The notes beneath the pieces are model-generated. The model saw nothing but the letters and a program-made list of their open reading frames with translations. It was not told the DNA's origin and ran no database searches. Positions 8,832 through 20,255 of a DNA stretch of 64,000 nt are shown piece by piece. The DNA is from Desulfofundulus australicus DSM 11792 (GTDB taxonomy: Bacteria > Bacillota > Desulfotomaculia > Desulfotomaculales > Desulfovirgulaceae): NCBI RefSeq assembly GCF_900129285.1, contig NZ_FQUW01000014.1:1-64000 (forward strand), read 5' to 3'. Position 1 is the first letter of the stretch. Each line of letters begins with the position of its first letter. The position numbers and the translations under genes were made by a program.

Positions 8832-9788
8832 TTAATTTATACGGGTTATTTCCACGCCGGTGTAATAATGCTTTAAAATGCGATCAAATGTATAACCGTG
8901 CTGGGCCAGGCCTTTAGCCCCGTACTGGCACATGCCCACGGCATGGCCGTATCCCCGGGTGGTTATCTGGATCTGACCGCCCTTCATAGACATGGTGAAA
9001 TCGGTGGAGCGCAGGCCCAGGCGATCCCTTACCAGCGTGGCCGCCAGCTCCTTTCCCCCAATGCGCACAATTCTGGGACGTCCGGCCGGTGTCCGTTCCA
9101 CCACCTCCAGGGGGTTACCTGTTCCGCCGGCCGTCACCGGCACCGCTTCTATATGCACGCCCAGGGCCCGGTCAACCTGCTCCAGGGGCAGAATAACCGT
9201 GCGCACGGGCTCCGGATCGGCATCGTAGGGGCAGGGTACCCCTACCAGGTAGGGCAGATCCGCCGCCCACACTGCGGAGGCGCTTTCCGTTCCCCGGCCG
9301 CCACAGGAAGAATGGTAGGCCGGTTCAATAAGCTGGCCCTGGTAGGTGAGCACCATACCCCGGGTTTCATCCACCGCCTTTTTAATCTTGTAATAGTATT
9401 CATAATAGCGGAGGGTACCCCAGCGCCGGCGCATTTCCTCCCGGGAAATCCAGGCCTGGCCGTGGGCATGATCATCGCAAACATCGGCTCCGGGGTGGTC
9501 GTTGTTTATCACCCCGCCCGCGTTCAGCCGGCGGACGATGTAGGTGCGGGCCGCCACCGCCTGGACCTTCAAAGCTTCCATGGGAAAGGACGCGGGCATT
9601 TCAGCAGCCACCACCCCGGTCACATATTCTTCCAGGGGTATTTCTATAACCTGCCCGGTGCTGTGCTGGTACAGGCGCACCCGGGTCTCCCTTTCCTGGA
9701 TCTGCACCGGTGACAGGTAGCTCACCAGCACAGGCAACCCCATGGTAATGGACACTACCAGGCAGATCAAGCCAAGCAGCCTGCGCAC
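8832..9788 (-). CDS. spoIID: Stage II sporulation protein D (318 aa)
   Basis: A peptidoglycan lytic transglycosylase that drives engulfment with SpoIIP and SpoIIM. The start is taken as GTG 9788, eight bases after GGGGAGGT and directly before the membrane helix RRLLGLICLVVSITMGLPVL. The frame is open to ATG 9878 but has no ribosome site there. The catalytic block EYVTGVVAAEMPASFPMEAL and AARTYIV, the Cys/His-rich HSSCGGRG, and the closing GYGHAVGMCQYGAKGLAQ are all present. The spoIIQ-like gene follows 50 bp later. Confidence 0.93.
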   Translation of the reverse strand: MRRLLGLICLVVSITMGLPVLVSYLSPVQIQERETRVRLYQHSTGQVIEIPLEEYVTGVVAAEMPASFPMEALKVQAVAARTYIVRRLNAGGVINNDHPGADVCDDHAHGQAWISREEMRRRWGTLRYYEYYYKIKKAVDETRGMVLTYQGQLIEPAYHSSCGGRGTESASAVWAADLPYLVGVPCPYDADPEPVRTVILPLEQVDRALGVHIEAVPVTAGGTGNPLEVVERTPAGRPRIVRIGGKELAATLVRDRLGLRSTDFTMSMKGGQIQITTRGYGHAVGMCQYGAKGLAQHGYTFDRILKHYYTGVEITRIN

Positions 9789-9944
9789 CCGCTCCACCTC
9801 CCCTGTCCACCTTTGAAATTTATATGCCCGGCAGGTGACGGACATGCCCTGGAAATTCAGTGTACGTTTATCACCCATTGTTGCCCAAAAGTTTCCTGTT
9901 CATACAGGGGGCGAAATTATTCAGTAAAGTCTTTACCAACGGCA

Positions 9945-10002
9945 GGTGCCGCGTTGTCCAGAGCGAGCGACTTGCGGAGCACTGGGTGGACAACGCGGCA
10001 CC
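9945..10002 (+). repeat. Structured inverted-repeat motif, copy A
   Basis: Perfect 16-bp arms GGTGCCGCGTTGTCCA (9945-9960) and its complement (9987-10002) enclose a 26-nt loop. About 35 nt from GCGTTGTCC to GCGGAGC are shared, at roughly four in five positions, with a segment on the minus strand at 38341-38375. No gene overlaps it. It lies between spoIID and the repeat unit downstream of atpC. Confidence 0.65.
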
Positions 10003-10024
10003 ATAGCAGGCCGGCAAAAATTTA

Positions 10025-10048
10025 AGGTGGCAGTTGGATCTGCCACCT
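10025..10048. terminator. Terminator hairpin left of repeat copy 2
   Basis: The stem AGGTGGCAG / CTGCCACCT has a 6-nt loop and is followed on the minus strand by TAAATTTTTG. It is a plausible intrinsic terminator for the leftward ATP synthase operon. A near-identical hairpin lies at 10299-10322 on the other side of the repeat. Confidence 0.6.
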
Positions 10049-10075
10049 CTGCGTGTAGACAAAGTACTTCTGGTA

Positions 10076-10271
10076 TGTGCCCTGGTTTTAGTCGTCGCTC
10101 CCGGTCGTATCGCTGGCCGGGCCAAAAGGCCCCGGCTCCGGTCTTCGGCGGGTACCGGCCACATTCACACCTCCTGTGTTCAGGTGGCCTCCGCGGACGT
10201 CCTGTCCGCGGCACGTGGCCTGGCCCGGCAGCGCTCACTCCAGGTCGCTCCTCCTTTAAAACCAGGGCACA
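10076..10271 (-). repeat. Interspersed 196-bp inverted-end repeat, copy 2
   Basis: The ends are TGTGCCCTGGTTTTA and its complement. Inside are the perfect hairpin CCGCGGAC / GTCCGCGG (about 10190-10211) and the GGCCGGGCC / GGCCCCGG pair. The outer flanks also match each other as inverted repeats (tagacaaa...ttct on the left, its complement on the right). Together with the hairpins at 10025 and 10299 this makes a gap-free imperfect inverted repeat of about 66 bp on each side. The element lies just downstream of atpC. Confidence 0.85.
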
Positions 10272-10298
10272 TCACAGAATTATTTTGTCTACAAACTG

Positions 10299-10322
10299 AG
10301 GCGGCAGATTGATCTGCCACCT
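10299..10322. terminator. Terminator-like hairpin right of repeat copy 2
   Basis: GGCGGCAGAT pairs with ATCTGCCACC with one mismatch and a 2-nt loop, 16 bp after the atpC stop codon. It is nearly the same sequence as 10025-10048. It is a likely end of the ATP synthase transcript, though its T run is poor. Confidence 0.55.
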
Positions 10323-10337
10323 CGAGTTACCCCTCAC

Positions 10338-10739
10338 TTACGATATGGCCTTCAACCGGGCCAGGGCGCGTTTTAGAGCCAGCTCGGCCCTGACCACGTC
10401 AACGTCCGGTGTTCGGGCGGCCAGGCGCTGTTCAGCCCGGGCCTTGGCTGCTTCAGCCCGCTCCCGGTCGATCTCTTCGTCCCGTTCCGCGGTGCGGGCC
10501 AGGACGGTAACCCGGCTGTTCCGCACCTCCACAAATCCCCCGCTGATGGCCACCTTGAAGGTCCTGTTTTCCTCCTGCACCTTCATTACCCCGATTTTCA
10601 AGGCACTGACCAGGGGGGCGTGCTCCGGCAGGAAGCCCAGCTCGCCCTCAACGCCCGGCACCACCACAAAGCGGACATCGCCGCTGTATACTTTACGCTC
10701 GGGAGTGACAATCTCCAGGCGTTGGGTTTTCTCCGCCAT
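10338..10739 (-). CDS. atpC: F1 ATP synthase epsilon subunit (133 aa)
   Basis: Central-stalk subunit with the N-terminal beta sandwich (RLEIVTPERKVYSGDV, ISGGFVEVRNSRVTVLA) and a C-terminal two-helix hairpin (RAEAAKARAEQRLAA...). ATG 10739 is preferred over the upstream GTG 10748, because the Shine-Dalgarno GAGGGAAG sits eight bases before the ATG and directly abuts the GTG. The atpD stop is only 1 bp upstream, so the two are probably translationally coupled. It is the last gene of the operon. Confidence 0.96.
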   Translation of the reverse strand: MAEKTQRLEIVTPERKVYSGDVRFVVVPGVEGELGFLPEHAPLVSALKIGVMKVQEENRTFKVAISGGFVEVRNSRVTVLARTAERDEEIDRERAEAAKARAEQRLAARTPDVDVVRAELALKRALARLKAIS

Positions 10740-10740
10740 T

Positions 10741-12147
<1,407 letters not shown>

Positions 12148-12201
12148 CTACTCCGTACCTCCTTCGCGCGAAGCTTGAGTTAGCCAGGGGAACGGTAACG
12201 C

Positions 12202-13068
12202 TTACTCCAGAGCCGCCGCGCCGCCGACAATTTCGGAAATTTCCTTGGTGATGGCAGCCTGGCGGGCCCGGTTCATGGACAGGGTCAGTTTATCAATCAT
12301 TTCGCCGGCGTTCTTGGTGGCATTGTCCATGGCGGTCATGCGGGCACTGTGCTCGCTGGCCTTGGACTCCAGAAGGCCGTGAAAAACCATGTTTTCCACG
12401 TACATGGGCAACAGCTCGGACAGCACGCTCTCCGCCGAAGGCTCAAAGATGTACTCCACCCTGGCGGGCTTATCCCGGCCGTTTTCCTGCTCTTCGGGAG
12501 GTTCCACGGGGAGGAGTTTTACCACCTTTGGCCGCTGCACCAGCACGTTGATAAACTCGCTGTAAATGAGGTAGACGACGTCAAACTCTCCGGCCGAGTA
12601 TTTTTCCATGACGTAACGGGCGATTTCCCGGGCCTGGCTCACCTTGATGGTTTCACCCAGGCCCACGTACTGCTGGACGATATTGTAACCCCGGCGGCGG
12701 AAGTAATCCCGGCCCTTGCGCCCGACGCAGATCAGGCTTACTTCCGCGTTGAGGTTGTTTATTTCCTGGATGGTCCTGCGGATCAGGTTGGCGTTGAACC
12801 CGCCGCACAACCCTCTATCGGCAGTAATCAGAACATAGGCTACCTTCCTGGGCTCGCGCACCTCCAGAAGGGGGTGCTTGACCCCGCCCGCGGCGGTGCC
12901 CACCCTGCCCAGAACATCCTTCATCCGCCTGGCGTAGGGCCTGGCGGACAGCACCTGTTCCTGAGCCCGGCGCATCTTGGCGGCGGAAACCGCCTTCATG
13001 GCCTTGGTAATCTGCTGGGTGCTCTTGATACTTTTAATCCGACGCCGCAAGTCCCGTAGACTTGGCAC
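12202..13068 (-). CDS. atpG: F1 ATP synthase gamma subunit (288 aa)
   Basis: The rotating central shaft. N-terminal coiled-coil helix [20 protein letters not shown] and C-terminal helix [20 protein letters not shown] are the family signatures. A short charged insert ([13 protein letters not shown]) in the globular domain, near residue 193, is not part of the core fold. It lies between atpA and atpD. Confidence 0.97.
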   Translation of the reverse strand: MPSLRDLRRRIKSIKSTQQITKAMKAVSAAKMRRAQEQVLSARPYARRMKDVLGRVGTAAGGVKHPLLEVREPRKVAYVLITADRGLCGGFNANLIRRTIQEINNLNAEVSLICVGRKGRDYFRRRGYNIVQQYVGLGETIKVSQAREIARYVMEKYSAGEFDVVYLIYSEFINVLVQRPKVVKLLPVEPPEEQENGRDKPARVEYIFEPSAESVLSELLPMYVENMVFHGLLESKASEHSARMTAMDNATKNAGEMIDKLTLSMNRARQAAITKEISEIVGGAAALE

Positions 13069-13118
13069 TCTATTTCACCACCTCGCGTCGCTGTTACCGG
13101 ATAACTGGAACGCGCCTA

Positions 13119-14678
<1,560 letters not shown>

Positions 14679-15221
14679 TTAACTTATTTGCCTGAGGTGC
14701 TCTCTCATGGATGCCAGACGGGTACGCAGGCTGCCGTCGATAACCCGGTCGCCAATGCGCACCACCACCCCGCCGATTAGCGCGGGGTCCACGCTGTATA
14801 CGGTCTGCACTTTTTTGCGGGTGATCCTGTTCAACACTTCCCCCAGTTTTTTCTTTTCTTCCCTGGTCAGCTCAATGGCACTGGTAACTTCTGCCTTCAC
14901 GATATTGCGGGCACGATTGGCCAGGCTGATGTAGTAGTCTACTATGTCGCTTAAGAAGGCTTCCCGCTGCCTGTCAACAAGCAAGAAGAGGAAGTTCTCG
15001 GTAATGGGGGAAACTTTGCCGGAGAAGATGTTTTTCAGCACATCTTTCTTTTCCTGTGCAGTGATGCGGGGATGATAGAGCACCTTTTGGAATTCACGGG
15101 AACTGGCTACGATCTCTTCCACTGACTTTAACTCCTGCTCCACCTGATCCACCAGACCTTGCGTCTCTGCCAGTTCATAAAGGGCCTGGGCATACCGCTG
15201 GGCTACGGCCCCTTTTAGCAT
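14679..15221 (-). CDS. atpH: F1 ATP synthase delta subunit (180 aa)
   Basis: The peripheral-stalk protein that joins the F1 head to subunit b. Family features are the N-terminal six-helix domain (AVAQRYAQALYELAETQGLV), FLFLLVDRQREAFLSDIV, and the C-terminal DPALIGGVVVRIGDRVIDGS. It overlaps the end of atpF by 7 bp. Confidence 0.96.
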   Translation of the reverse strand: MLKGAVAQRYAQALYELAETQGLVDQVEQELKSVEEIVASSREFQKVLYHPRITAQEKKDVLKNIFSGKVSPITENFLFLLVDRQREAFLSDIVDYYISLANRARNIVKAEVTSAIELTREEKKKLGEVLNRITRKKVQTVYSVDPALIGGVVVRIGDRVIDGSLRTRLASMREHLRQIS

Positions 15222-15709
15222 GGCAGATCACCCGTTTCTTTAATGAATTCCTGGACCAGGCTGTGCTGAATTTCGGGGGTGATGGTCTGGTTGATGATCT
15301 TCTGGGCCACCAGGATGGACAGCGTAGCCACCTGGTCGCGCAATTCTGCAACCGCCTTCTCCTTCTCCCGGGCAATTTCCTCAAGGGCGCTCTCCTTAAT
15401 CCGTTGCGCCTCAGCTTTTGCCGCTTCTACAATCTCTTGCGCCTTTTCTTCACCGGCCTTGGTAGCCTGCTGGATGATGGCCTGGGCTTCTTCCCTGGCT
15501 TTCTGCATTTCCGCCAGGTATTGCTGGCGCAGCGCCTCGGCCTGTTTACGATCCTCTTCCGCAGCGGCCACGTTGCTGGCTATATACTGCTGGCGCTGCT
15601 CCAGAATATTGACGATGGGTTTATAAACAACCAGACGAAGGAAAATAAGCAGGATGATAAAGTTTATAATCTGGGCTACCAGGGTATAATTAATTCCCAG
15701 CGCTTCCAC
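15215..15709 (-). CDS. atpF: FO ATP synthase subunit b (164 aa)
   Basis: Peripheral stator subunit with one N-terminal membrane helix (VAQIINFIILLIFLRLVVY) followed by a long, charged, alanine-rich coiled coil that dimerises. The single b gene and the absence of a b' gene are normal for Firmicutes. The 106 bp upstream, before atpE, contains no gene. Confidence 0.96.
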   Translation of the reverse strand: MEALGINYTLVAQIINFIILLIFLRLVVYKPIVNILEQRQQYIASNVAAAEEDRKQAEALRQQYLAEMQKAREEAQAIIQQATKAGEEKAQEIVEAAKAEAQRIKESALEEIAREKEKAVAELRDQVATLSILVAQKIINQTITPEIQHSLVQEFIKETGDLPC

Positions 15710-15815
15710 CGGTTCCCCTCCTTCCTAACTACCTACCCGTTGCCGTGGACAAAAGGAAGGCAATAGCAGGTAATACTTAACCCGCTATGCCACCTTTTAC
15801 CCACCTTGACCTGCA

Positions 15816-16100
<285 letters not shown>

Positions 16101-16121
16101 TTATATGGGTTGAAAAAGCTT

Positions 16122-16859
16122 TTAATGCTCGTGTTCTTTAACCACCTGAGAAATGTAGGCAATGGTTAGCATGGTAAAGATAAAGGCCTGGATAAACCCG
16201 ACAAAGATACTGAATGCCAGCCACACCACCGAGGGGATAAACCCGCCAAAGACAAAGGTGTTCAACCCCAAAAGTCCCAGGAGTACAGCAATCAAGACCT
16301 CGCCGCCATAGATGTTACCGTATAGACGGAAGGCCAGGGTAACCGGCTTGGCCAGTTCCTCAACAATGGTCAGCGGCAGGAAGAAGGGAAATGGTTCCAG
16401 GAAGTGTTTGAAATGACCGGCCCCTTTATAGCGGATCCCCATAAACTGGACGAGGAAGAAAACCATTATGGCCAGCCCGGCAGTGGTATTTACGTCGGCG
16501 GTGGGTGACATCATGGTGGGTACCAGGCCCCAGAGGTTGCTGAAGAGAAGAAAGATGAAGAGGGTAAAAATAAGGCACATCAGGCCGGCACCCTTTTTGG
16601 GGTCCATATTTTCAAAAACCAGGCCCCGCAAAAACTGGAAGATCTCCTCCACCATCAGCTGGAGCTTCCCCGGCCGCTTCATATTCATGTTGCGGGTGGC
16701 GGAAACAGTGAAAATGATCACCAGCAACATGACTATCCAGGTCATCACCAGCGTCTTGGGATTAAGCATGACGTGTGTATTGCCTATGGTAAATTCCCAG
16801 GGATGGTGGGGAAAACCCCATACGTTTAGTTCCTCGTGTACCTGCTCCAGGCTTTTCAC
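16122..16859 (-). CDS. atpB: FO ATP synthase subunit a (245 aa)
   Basis: Membrane stator subunit that forms the proton half-channels against the c ring. The essential arginine is Arg178 in the conserved block KPVTLAFRLYGNIYGGE. About five or six membrane helices can be seen. It is the first structural gene after the atpZ/atpI pair. Confidence 0.97.
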   Translation of the reverse strand: MKSLEQVHEELNVWGFPHHPWEFTIGNTHVMLNPKTLVMTWIVMLLVIIFTVSATRNMNMKRPGKLQLMVEEIFQFLRGLVFENMDPKKGAGLMCLIFTLFIFLLFSNLWGLVPTMMSPTADVNTTAGLAIMVFFLVQFMGIRYKGAGHFKHFLEPFPFFLPLTIVEELAKPVTLAFRLYGNIYGGEVLIAVLLGLLGLNTFVFGGFIPSVVWLAFSIFVGFIQAFIFTMLTIAYISQVVKEHEH

Positions 16860-16878
16860 CCGTTATCACCTCCCCCTT

Positions 16879-17334
16879 TTAAATTTTTTCTTCCATCTTA
16901 GAAAACTTAGAATTAGAAAACTTAGAAAACGTCCCTTCCTCAGCGCGGCTCAAGCGCACAGCCCTGAGGGCAGCGTCAACGGCGGTAATGCAGGGAACAA
17001 GCAGCATGCCCGCCCCCAGCCACCATACATTCACCCGGGCCACCCGTCCGGCCAGCAAAACTACCACCATTACCAGAACCAGGCGCATGATCAGGCCCTG
17101 GCGCATGTAGCCGCGGGCAGTGCTTCTTTCCACCGAGCCCAACCGTTTGACCCGCAGGGCCAGGGAAATGGTGTTGTAGAGCCCGGTGGCCAGACCGAGA
17201 AAAAGGCCCCAGGCCAGGGAATCACCCGGGTTAAAGGCAATTGCCAGGAGCACCAGCGCAAGCAAACCCCCGGTGATGCAGGTCGTGCGCTTTAACTGGT
17301 TATCCAGTTCGGGAACGGGCGGTAAGGAAGGCAC
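16879..17334 (-). CDS. atpI: ATP synthase subunit I (151 aa)
   Basis: A small membrane protein with four hydrophobic segments (ITGGLLALVLLAIAF, LAWGLFLGLATGLYN, LIMRLVLVMVVVLLAG, VWWLGAGMLLVPCIT). AtpI proteins assist assembly of the c ring. The C-terminal tail carries a 15-bp tandem direct repeat that encodes a Ser/Phe/Lys-rich repeat. It sits directly after atpZ (6 bp) and before atpB. Confidence 0.85.
   Translation of the reverse strand: MPSLPPVPELDNQLKRTTCITGGLLALVLLAIAFNPGDSLAWGLFLGLATGLYNTISLALRVKRLGSVERSTARGYMRQGLIMRLVLVMVVVLLAGRVARVNVWWLGAGMLLVPCITAVDAALRAVRLSRAEEGTFSKFSNSKFSKMEEKI
16898..16927. repeat. 15-bp tandem repeat inside atpI
   Basis: Two perfect copies of TTAGAAAACTTAGAA are placed back to back. 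Fifteen bases is five codons, so a change in copy number keeps the frame. The encoded tail reads FSKFSNSKFSK. It may be a slippage hot spot with little effect on function. Confidence 0.8.
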
Positions 17335-17340
17335 CGGTTT

Positions 17341-17571
17341 TTACCCCCAGTTTTTAAAAAAGCGTGTTACCGTCTGAACAACTCCCCAGATGCCTGCGGC
17401 CAGGCCTGCCAGAATGCCCGCCGTCATCAACCAGGGTCCCGTATGTAGCCGTTCATCCAGCCACCGGCCGGTGTAAAAACCGGCCGTAACCATTATGGCC
17501 AGTTCCATGCCGATAGTTGTGGTCAGGGCCAGGGCCGCCAGGACACGGCCCTTCACCCGGCGCTCGACCAT
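17341..17571 (-). CDS. atpZ: AtpZ/AtpI-type membrane protein (76 aa)
   Basis: Two membrane helices (LAALALTTTIGMELAIMVTAG and PWLMTAGILAGLAAGIWGVV) separated by a polar loop GRWLDERLH, the AtpZ layout. ATG 17571 is used because GGAAAGGTGA precedes it; the upstream ATG at 17613 has no ribosome site. It is the first gene of the ATP synthase operon. AtpZ/AtpI have been linked to c-ring assembly and to Mg2+ transport; the exact role here is open. Confidence 0.8.
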   Translation of the reverse strand: MVERRVKGRVLAALALTTTIGMELAIMVTAGFYTGRWLDERLHTGPWLMTAGILAGLAAGIWGVVQTVTRFFKNWG

Positions 17572-17724
17572 GGCCGTCACCTTTCCCGGCACGGGTGCAG
17601 CAGCCTGTAACATTTTGTCAGAAAATTGTCAGCTGCGTTACACCCGTCACAAAGTATTTCTTCTACATAAACTCTTTTATTCCTTCACCAGCGGAAGACT
17701 TTTTTAGGAGAAATGGTCTTACGT

Positions 17725-18870
17725 TTACTTAAAGGGTTCCGGAGGTTTGTCACCAAGGCCGAAGCAGTAGAGAAGCGCCTGGCAGATGCGCCGGGAAGCC
17801 TGACCATCCCCGTATGGATTTACCGCTTCGGCCATCTGCCGGTAGCGGGCCGCGTCTTCCAGCAGGAGGCGGGTTTCCTTAAAAACTGCTTCCCGGGTGG
17901 TACCCACCAGGCGCACGGTGCCGGCCCGGACAGCCTCGGGGCGCTCGGTGGTATTCCGCAGCACCAGCACGGGCTTGCCCAGAGCCGGGGCCTCTTCCTG
18001 CAGGCCGCCCGAATCGGTAAGCACCAGGTAGCAGCGGTTCATCAAATTTACAAAATCCTGGTAAGGAAGGGGTTCAATGAGGTGCACCCGGGGCGATCTT
18101 CCCAGAATTTCCTGCACCACTTCCCGCACCGCCGGGTTCCTGTGCACGGGAAAGACCACCTCCACGTCGGGATAAAGGGCCACGATATCCCGCAGGGCCA
18201 GGTAAATTTCCCGCATCGGCTCGCCCAGGTTTTCCCGGCGGTGGGTGGTTACCAGCAACACGCGGCGGCACTGGAAGTCAATGCCGGCCAGCACGGGGTC
18301 GGCAAACCGGTAGTCCGCCTTTACCGTGGCCAGCAGGGCGTCAATAACGGTATTTCCCGTAACAAAGATCTTTTCCGGGTTTATCCCTTCCCGGAGCAGG
18401 TTATCCCGGGCAGAGGCGGTGGGGGCAAAATGGAGATCCGCCAGCACCGCCGTAAGGTGGCGGTTGATCTCCTCGGGAAAGGGAGAGTATTTGTCCCCGG
18501 TACGCAGGCCCGCCTCCACGTGCCCCACCGGTATCTGAAAATAAAAGGCGGCCAGCGCAGCAACAAAGGTGGTGGTGGTATCCCCGTGCACCAGCACCAG
18601 GTCGGGCCTTTCCCTTTTTATAACCTGTTCCAGGCCGGCCAGGGCCCGGCGGGTGATGTCAAAGAGGCTCTGGCCCGGCCTCATTATGTCCAGATCGTGG
18701 TCGGGTGCAATTTGAAAAAGTTGCAGCACCTGATCCAGCATCTCCCGGTGCTGGGCGGTGACGGCCACCCGGCAGTGAAACCGGTCCGGATGGCGCCGCA
18801 TTTCCCCGATCAGCGGAGCCATTTTAATGGCTTCCGGTCTTGTACCGAAAACAACAAGAACCCTGAGCAT
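17725..18870 (-). CDS. wecB: UDP-N-acetylglucosamine 2-epimerase, non-hydrolysing (381 aa)
   Basis: Interconverts UDP-GlcNAc and UDP-ManNAc for teichoic acid linkage units or surface polysaccharide. Conserved blocks are VFGTRPEAIKMAPLI, VHGDTTTTFVAALAAFY, HVEAGLRTGDKYSPFPEE with the catalytic acidic residues, and LTDSGGLQEEAPALGKPVLVLRNTTERPE (shown here in part). Length is normal. Its place before the ATP synthase operon matches mnaA in Bacillus subtilis. Confidence 0.95.
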   Translation of the reverse strand: MLRVLVVFGTRPEAIKMAPLIGEMRRHPDRFHCRVAVTAQHREMLDQVLQLFQIAPDHDLDIMRPGQSLFDITRRALAGLEQVIKRERPDLVLVHGDTTTTFVAALAAFYFQIPVGHVEAGLRTGDKYSPFPEEINRHLTAVLADLHFAPTASARDNLLREGINPEKIFVTGNTVIDALLATVKADYRFADPVLAGIDFQCRRVLLVTTHRRENLGEPMREIYLALRDIVALYPDVEVVFPVHRNPAVREVVQEILGRSPRVHLIEPLPYQDFVNLMNRCYLVLTDSGGLQEEAPALGKPVLVLRNTTERPEAVRAGTVRLVGTTREAVFKETRLLLEDAARYRQMAEAVNPYGDGQASRRICQALLYCFGLGDKPPEPFK

Positions 18871-18936
18871 AGTTTGTCTCCCTGGTTCAACTATATGCGG
18901 CCGGCCCCACGAATATAAGAGGAGGTCTGCCCATCT

Positions 18937-19545
18937 TTAAACTTTTTGAAAGCGTCCCCGGGGGCCGCCCACATTGTGAAAGGCGGAGTTAAAATTGCGG
19001 TAAAGGGATTTGTAATCCCGGATGCGGTGCCATTTTTTAATCAGCCCGGGCGGCAGATCTTCCCGCAGCGCTACCTGGGACCAGCCGCCGGGCAGGGGGT
19101 AGGCGTAATAGGGCCTGTCCTTGGGCACGCCCCGGATAAAAATTACCTGGGGAATGACCCATTCCAGGCGGGCCAGGTAAACCCGGTGCATGCCGTCACA
19201 GATGATATTGAAAACCGAACCGTCGGCTTCCACCGATTCCTCGATCACCGGGGGCAAAAGGTCCACCGGCTCGTCGTATCCGGCCAGGTGAAGGGTAACG
19301 TAACCGTCGAGGTGAAAGAGGTCGTAACCGTGGCGGGCCAGTTCCCATTTAAGCTCCCGCACCTTCTGCAGCTCACCGGTGAGCACATAGGACTGGGCCG
19401 GCGCCAGGCAACGGGTGTGGATTTTTTCCAGGGAAATAAAAACATCGCGATAGATGTAGCAGTCCGGATCGGTGAGCATGGTCACCCGGCGCAGCTTCTC
19501 CAGCAGCTCGCCGGGCGAGTGGTGTACCACCTTTAATACTTCCAT
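18937..19545 (-). CDS. Conserved protein of unknown function (202 aa)
   Basis: I do not recognise a named family. ATG 19545 is chosen because GGAGAGA precedes it, and because the longer frame overlaps the HAD gene. The middle part, FNIICDGMHRVYLARLEW then VIFIRGVPKDRPYYAYPLPG, resembles the DGHHR-type core of ParB/sulfiredoxin-like folds, so a nucleotide-binding or nuclease-like role is possible but unproven. It overlaps the end of the HAD gene by 13 bp, which suggests co-translation. The tail is basic (GGPRGRFQKV). Confidence 0.6.
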   Translation of the reverse strand: MEVLKVVHHSPGELLEKLRRVTMLTDPDCYIYRDVFISLEKIHTRCLAPAQSYVLTGELQKVRELKWELARHGYDLFHLDGYVTLHLAGYDEPVDLLPPVIEESVEADGSVFNIICDGMHRVYLARLEWVIPQVIFIRGVPKDRPYYAYPLPGGWSQVALREDLPPGLIKKWHRIRDYKSLYRNFNSAFHNVGGPRGRFQKV

Positions 19546-20249
19546 ACGCAGGTGTATCTCTCCTTTTTTGCAAGTTCCTCCAGCACCCGGGCAAGCTGAG
19601 CCGTACCCGGCACGATGAAATCGGGCCGGGGCCATTCATCCCACAATACGCGGGCCATGGCCGGGTACTCCCGCTCGGGGCGGGAAAGAACCCAGATGGT
19701 GGCCAGCCCCAGTTTTTTAGCCGGCAGGATGTCCTTCTCGTAGGTATCGCCGATCATCACCGAACGCCGCGGGTCAGCATCCAGGGCCTCCAGGGCGGCC
19801 CGGAAGAGCTCTTCAGCGGGCTTTTTCCTCCCCACCCGGAAGCTTAAGGCGGCATATTCCACCAGGGCAGCTATGCCCGGGCAGGCACGCAAAAAAGCCC
19901 GGTAATAGGGAACCCAGATATCCGAAACCAGGCCCACGACATAACCCAGTTCCCTGGCCCGCCTTACGGCCGCAGCCGCGCCCGGTATCTCCACCGCCGC
20001 GTTTTCCTGCTCCAACCAGAGGCGGGCCAGCAATTCCTCCTGCTGCCGGCTCAAGGGGACCACTTCCGACAGGGCGGCACAGACCTCACGGGGGCCGGCA
20101 AACTCGCGGCACATGATCAGCTCCCCCACCAGCCGGTCCTGTTCCGGGGACAGTTCCAGCAGGCGGGAAATCTGCCTGGCCGGGGACACCTCCGGGCCGG
20201 TGATCAGGGTGGCTCCGATATCAAAAAGGGCTGCTCTGCGTCCGCCGAT
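19533..20249 (-). CDS. HAD-superfamily hydrolase with non-canonical start (about 238 aa)
   Basis: All four HAD motifs are present: I ALFDIGATLI (nucleophile Asp), II VVGLVSDIW, III Lys in GRKKPAEELF, and IV MIGDTYEKDILPAKKLG. Motif I lies upstream of the first ordinary start codon (GTG 20189). The frame is open from the stop of the upstream deaminase gene (TGA 20256-20258), and no ATG, GTG or TTG occurs before motif I. A GGGAGTGA site six bases before ATC 20249 makes ATC the best candidate start. Read-through of the TGA is the alternative, since both genes share one frame. It is probably a phosphatase; substrate unknown. Confidence 0.75.
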   Translation of the reverse strand: MGGRRAALFDIGATLITGPEVSPARQISRLLELSPEQDRLVGELIMCREFAGPREVCAALSEVVPLSRQQEELLARLWLEQENAAVEIPGAAAAVRRARELGYVVGLVSDIWVPYYRAFLRACPGIAALVEYAALSFRVGRKKPAEELFRAALEALDADPRRSVMIGDTYEKDILPAKKLGLATIWVLSRPEREYPAMARVLWDEWPRPDFIVPGTAQLARVLEELAKKERYTCVWKY

Positions 20250-20255
20250 AAGCGC

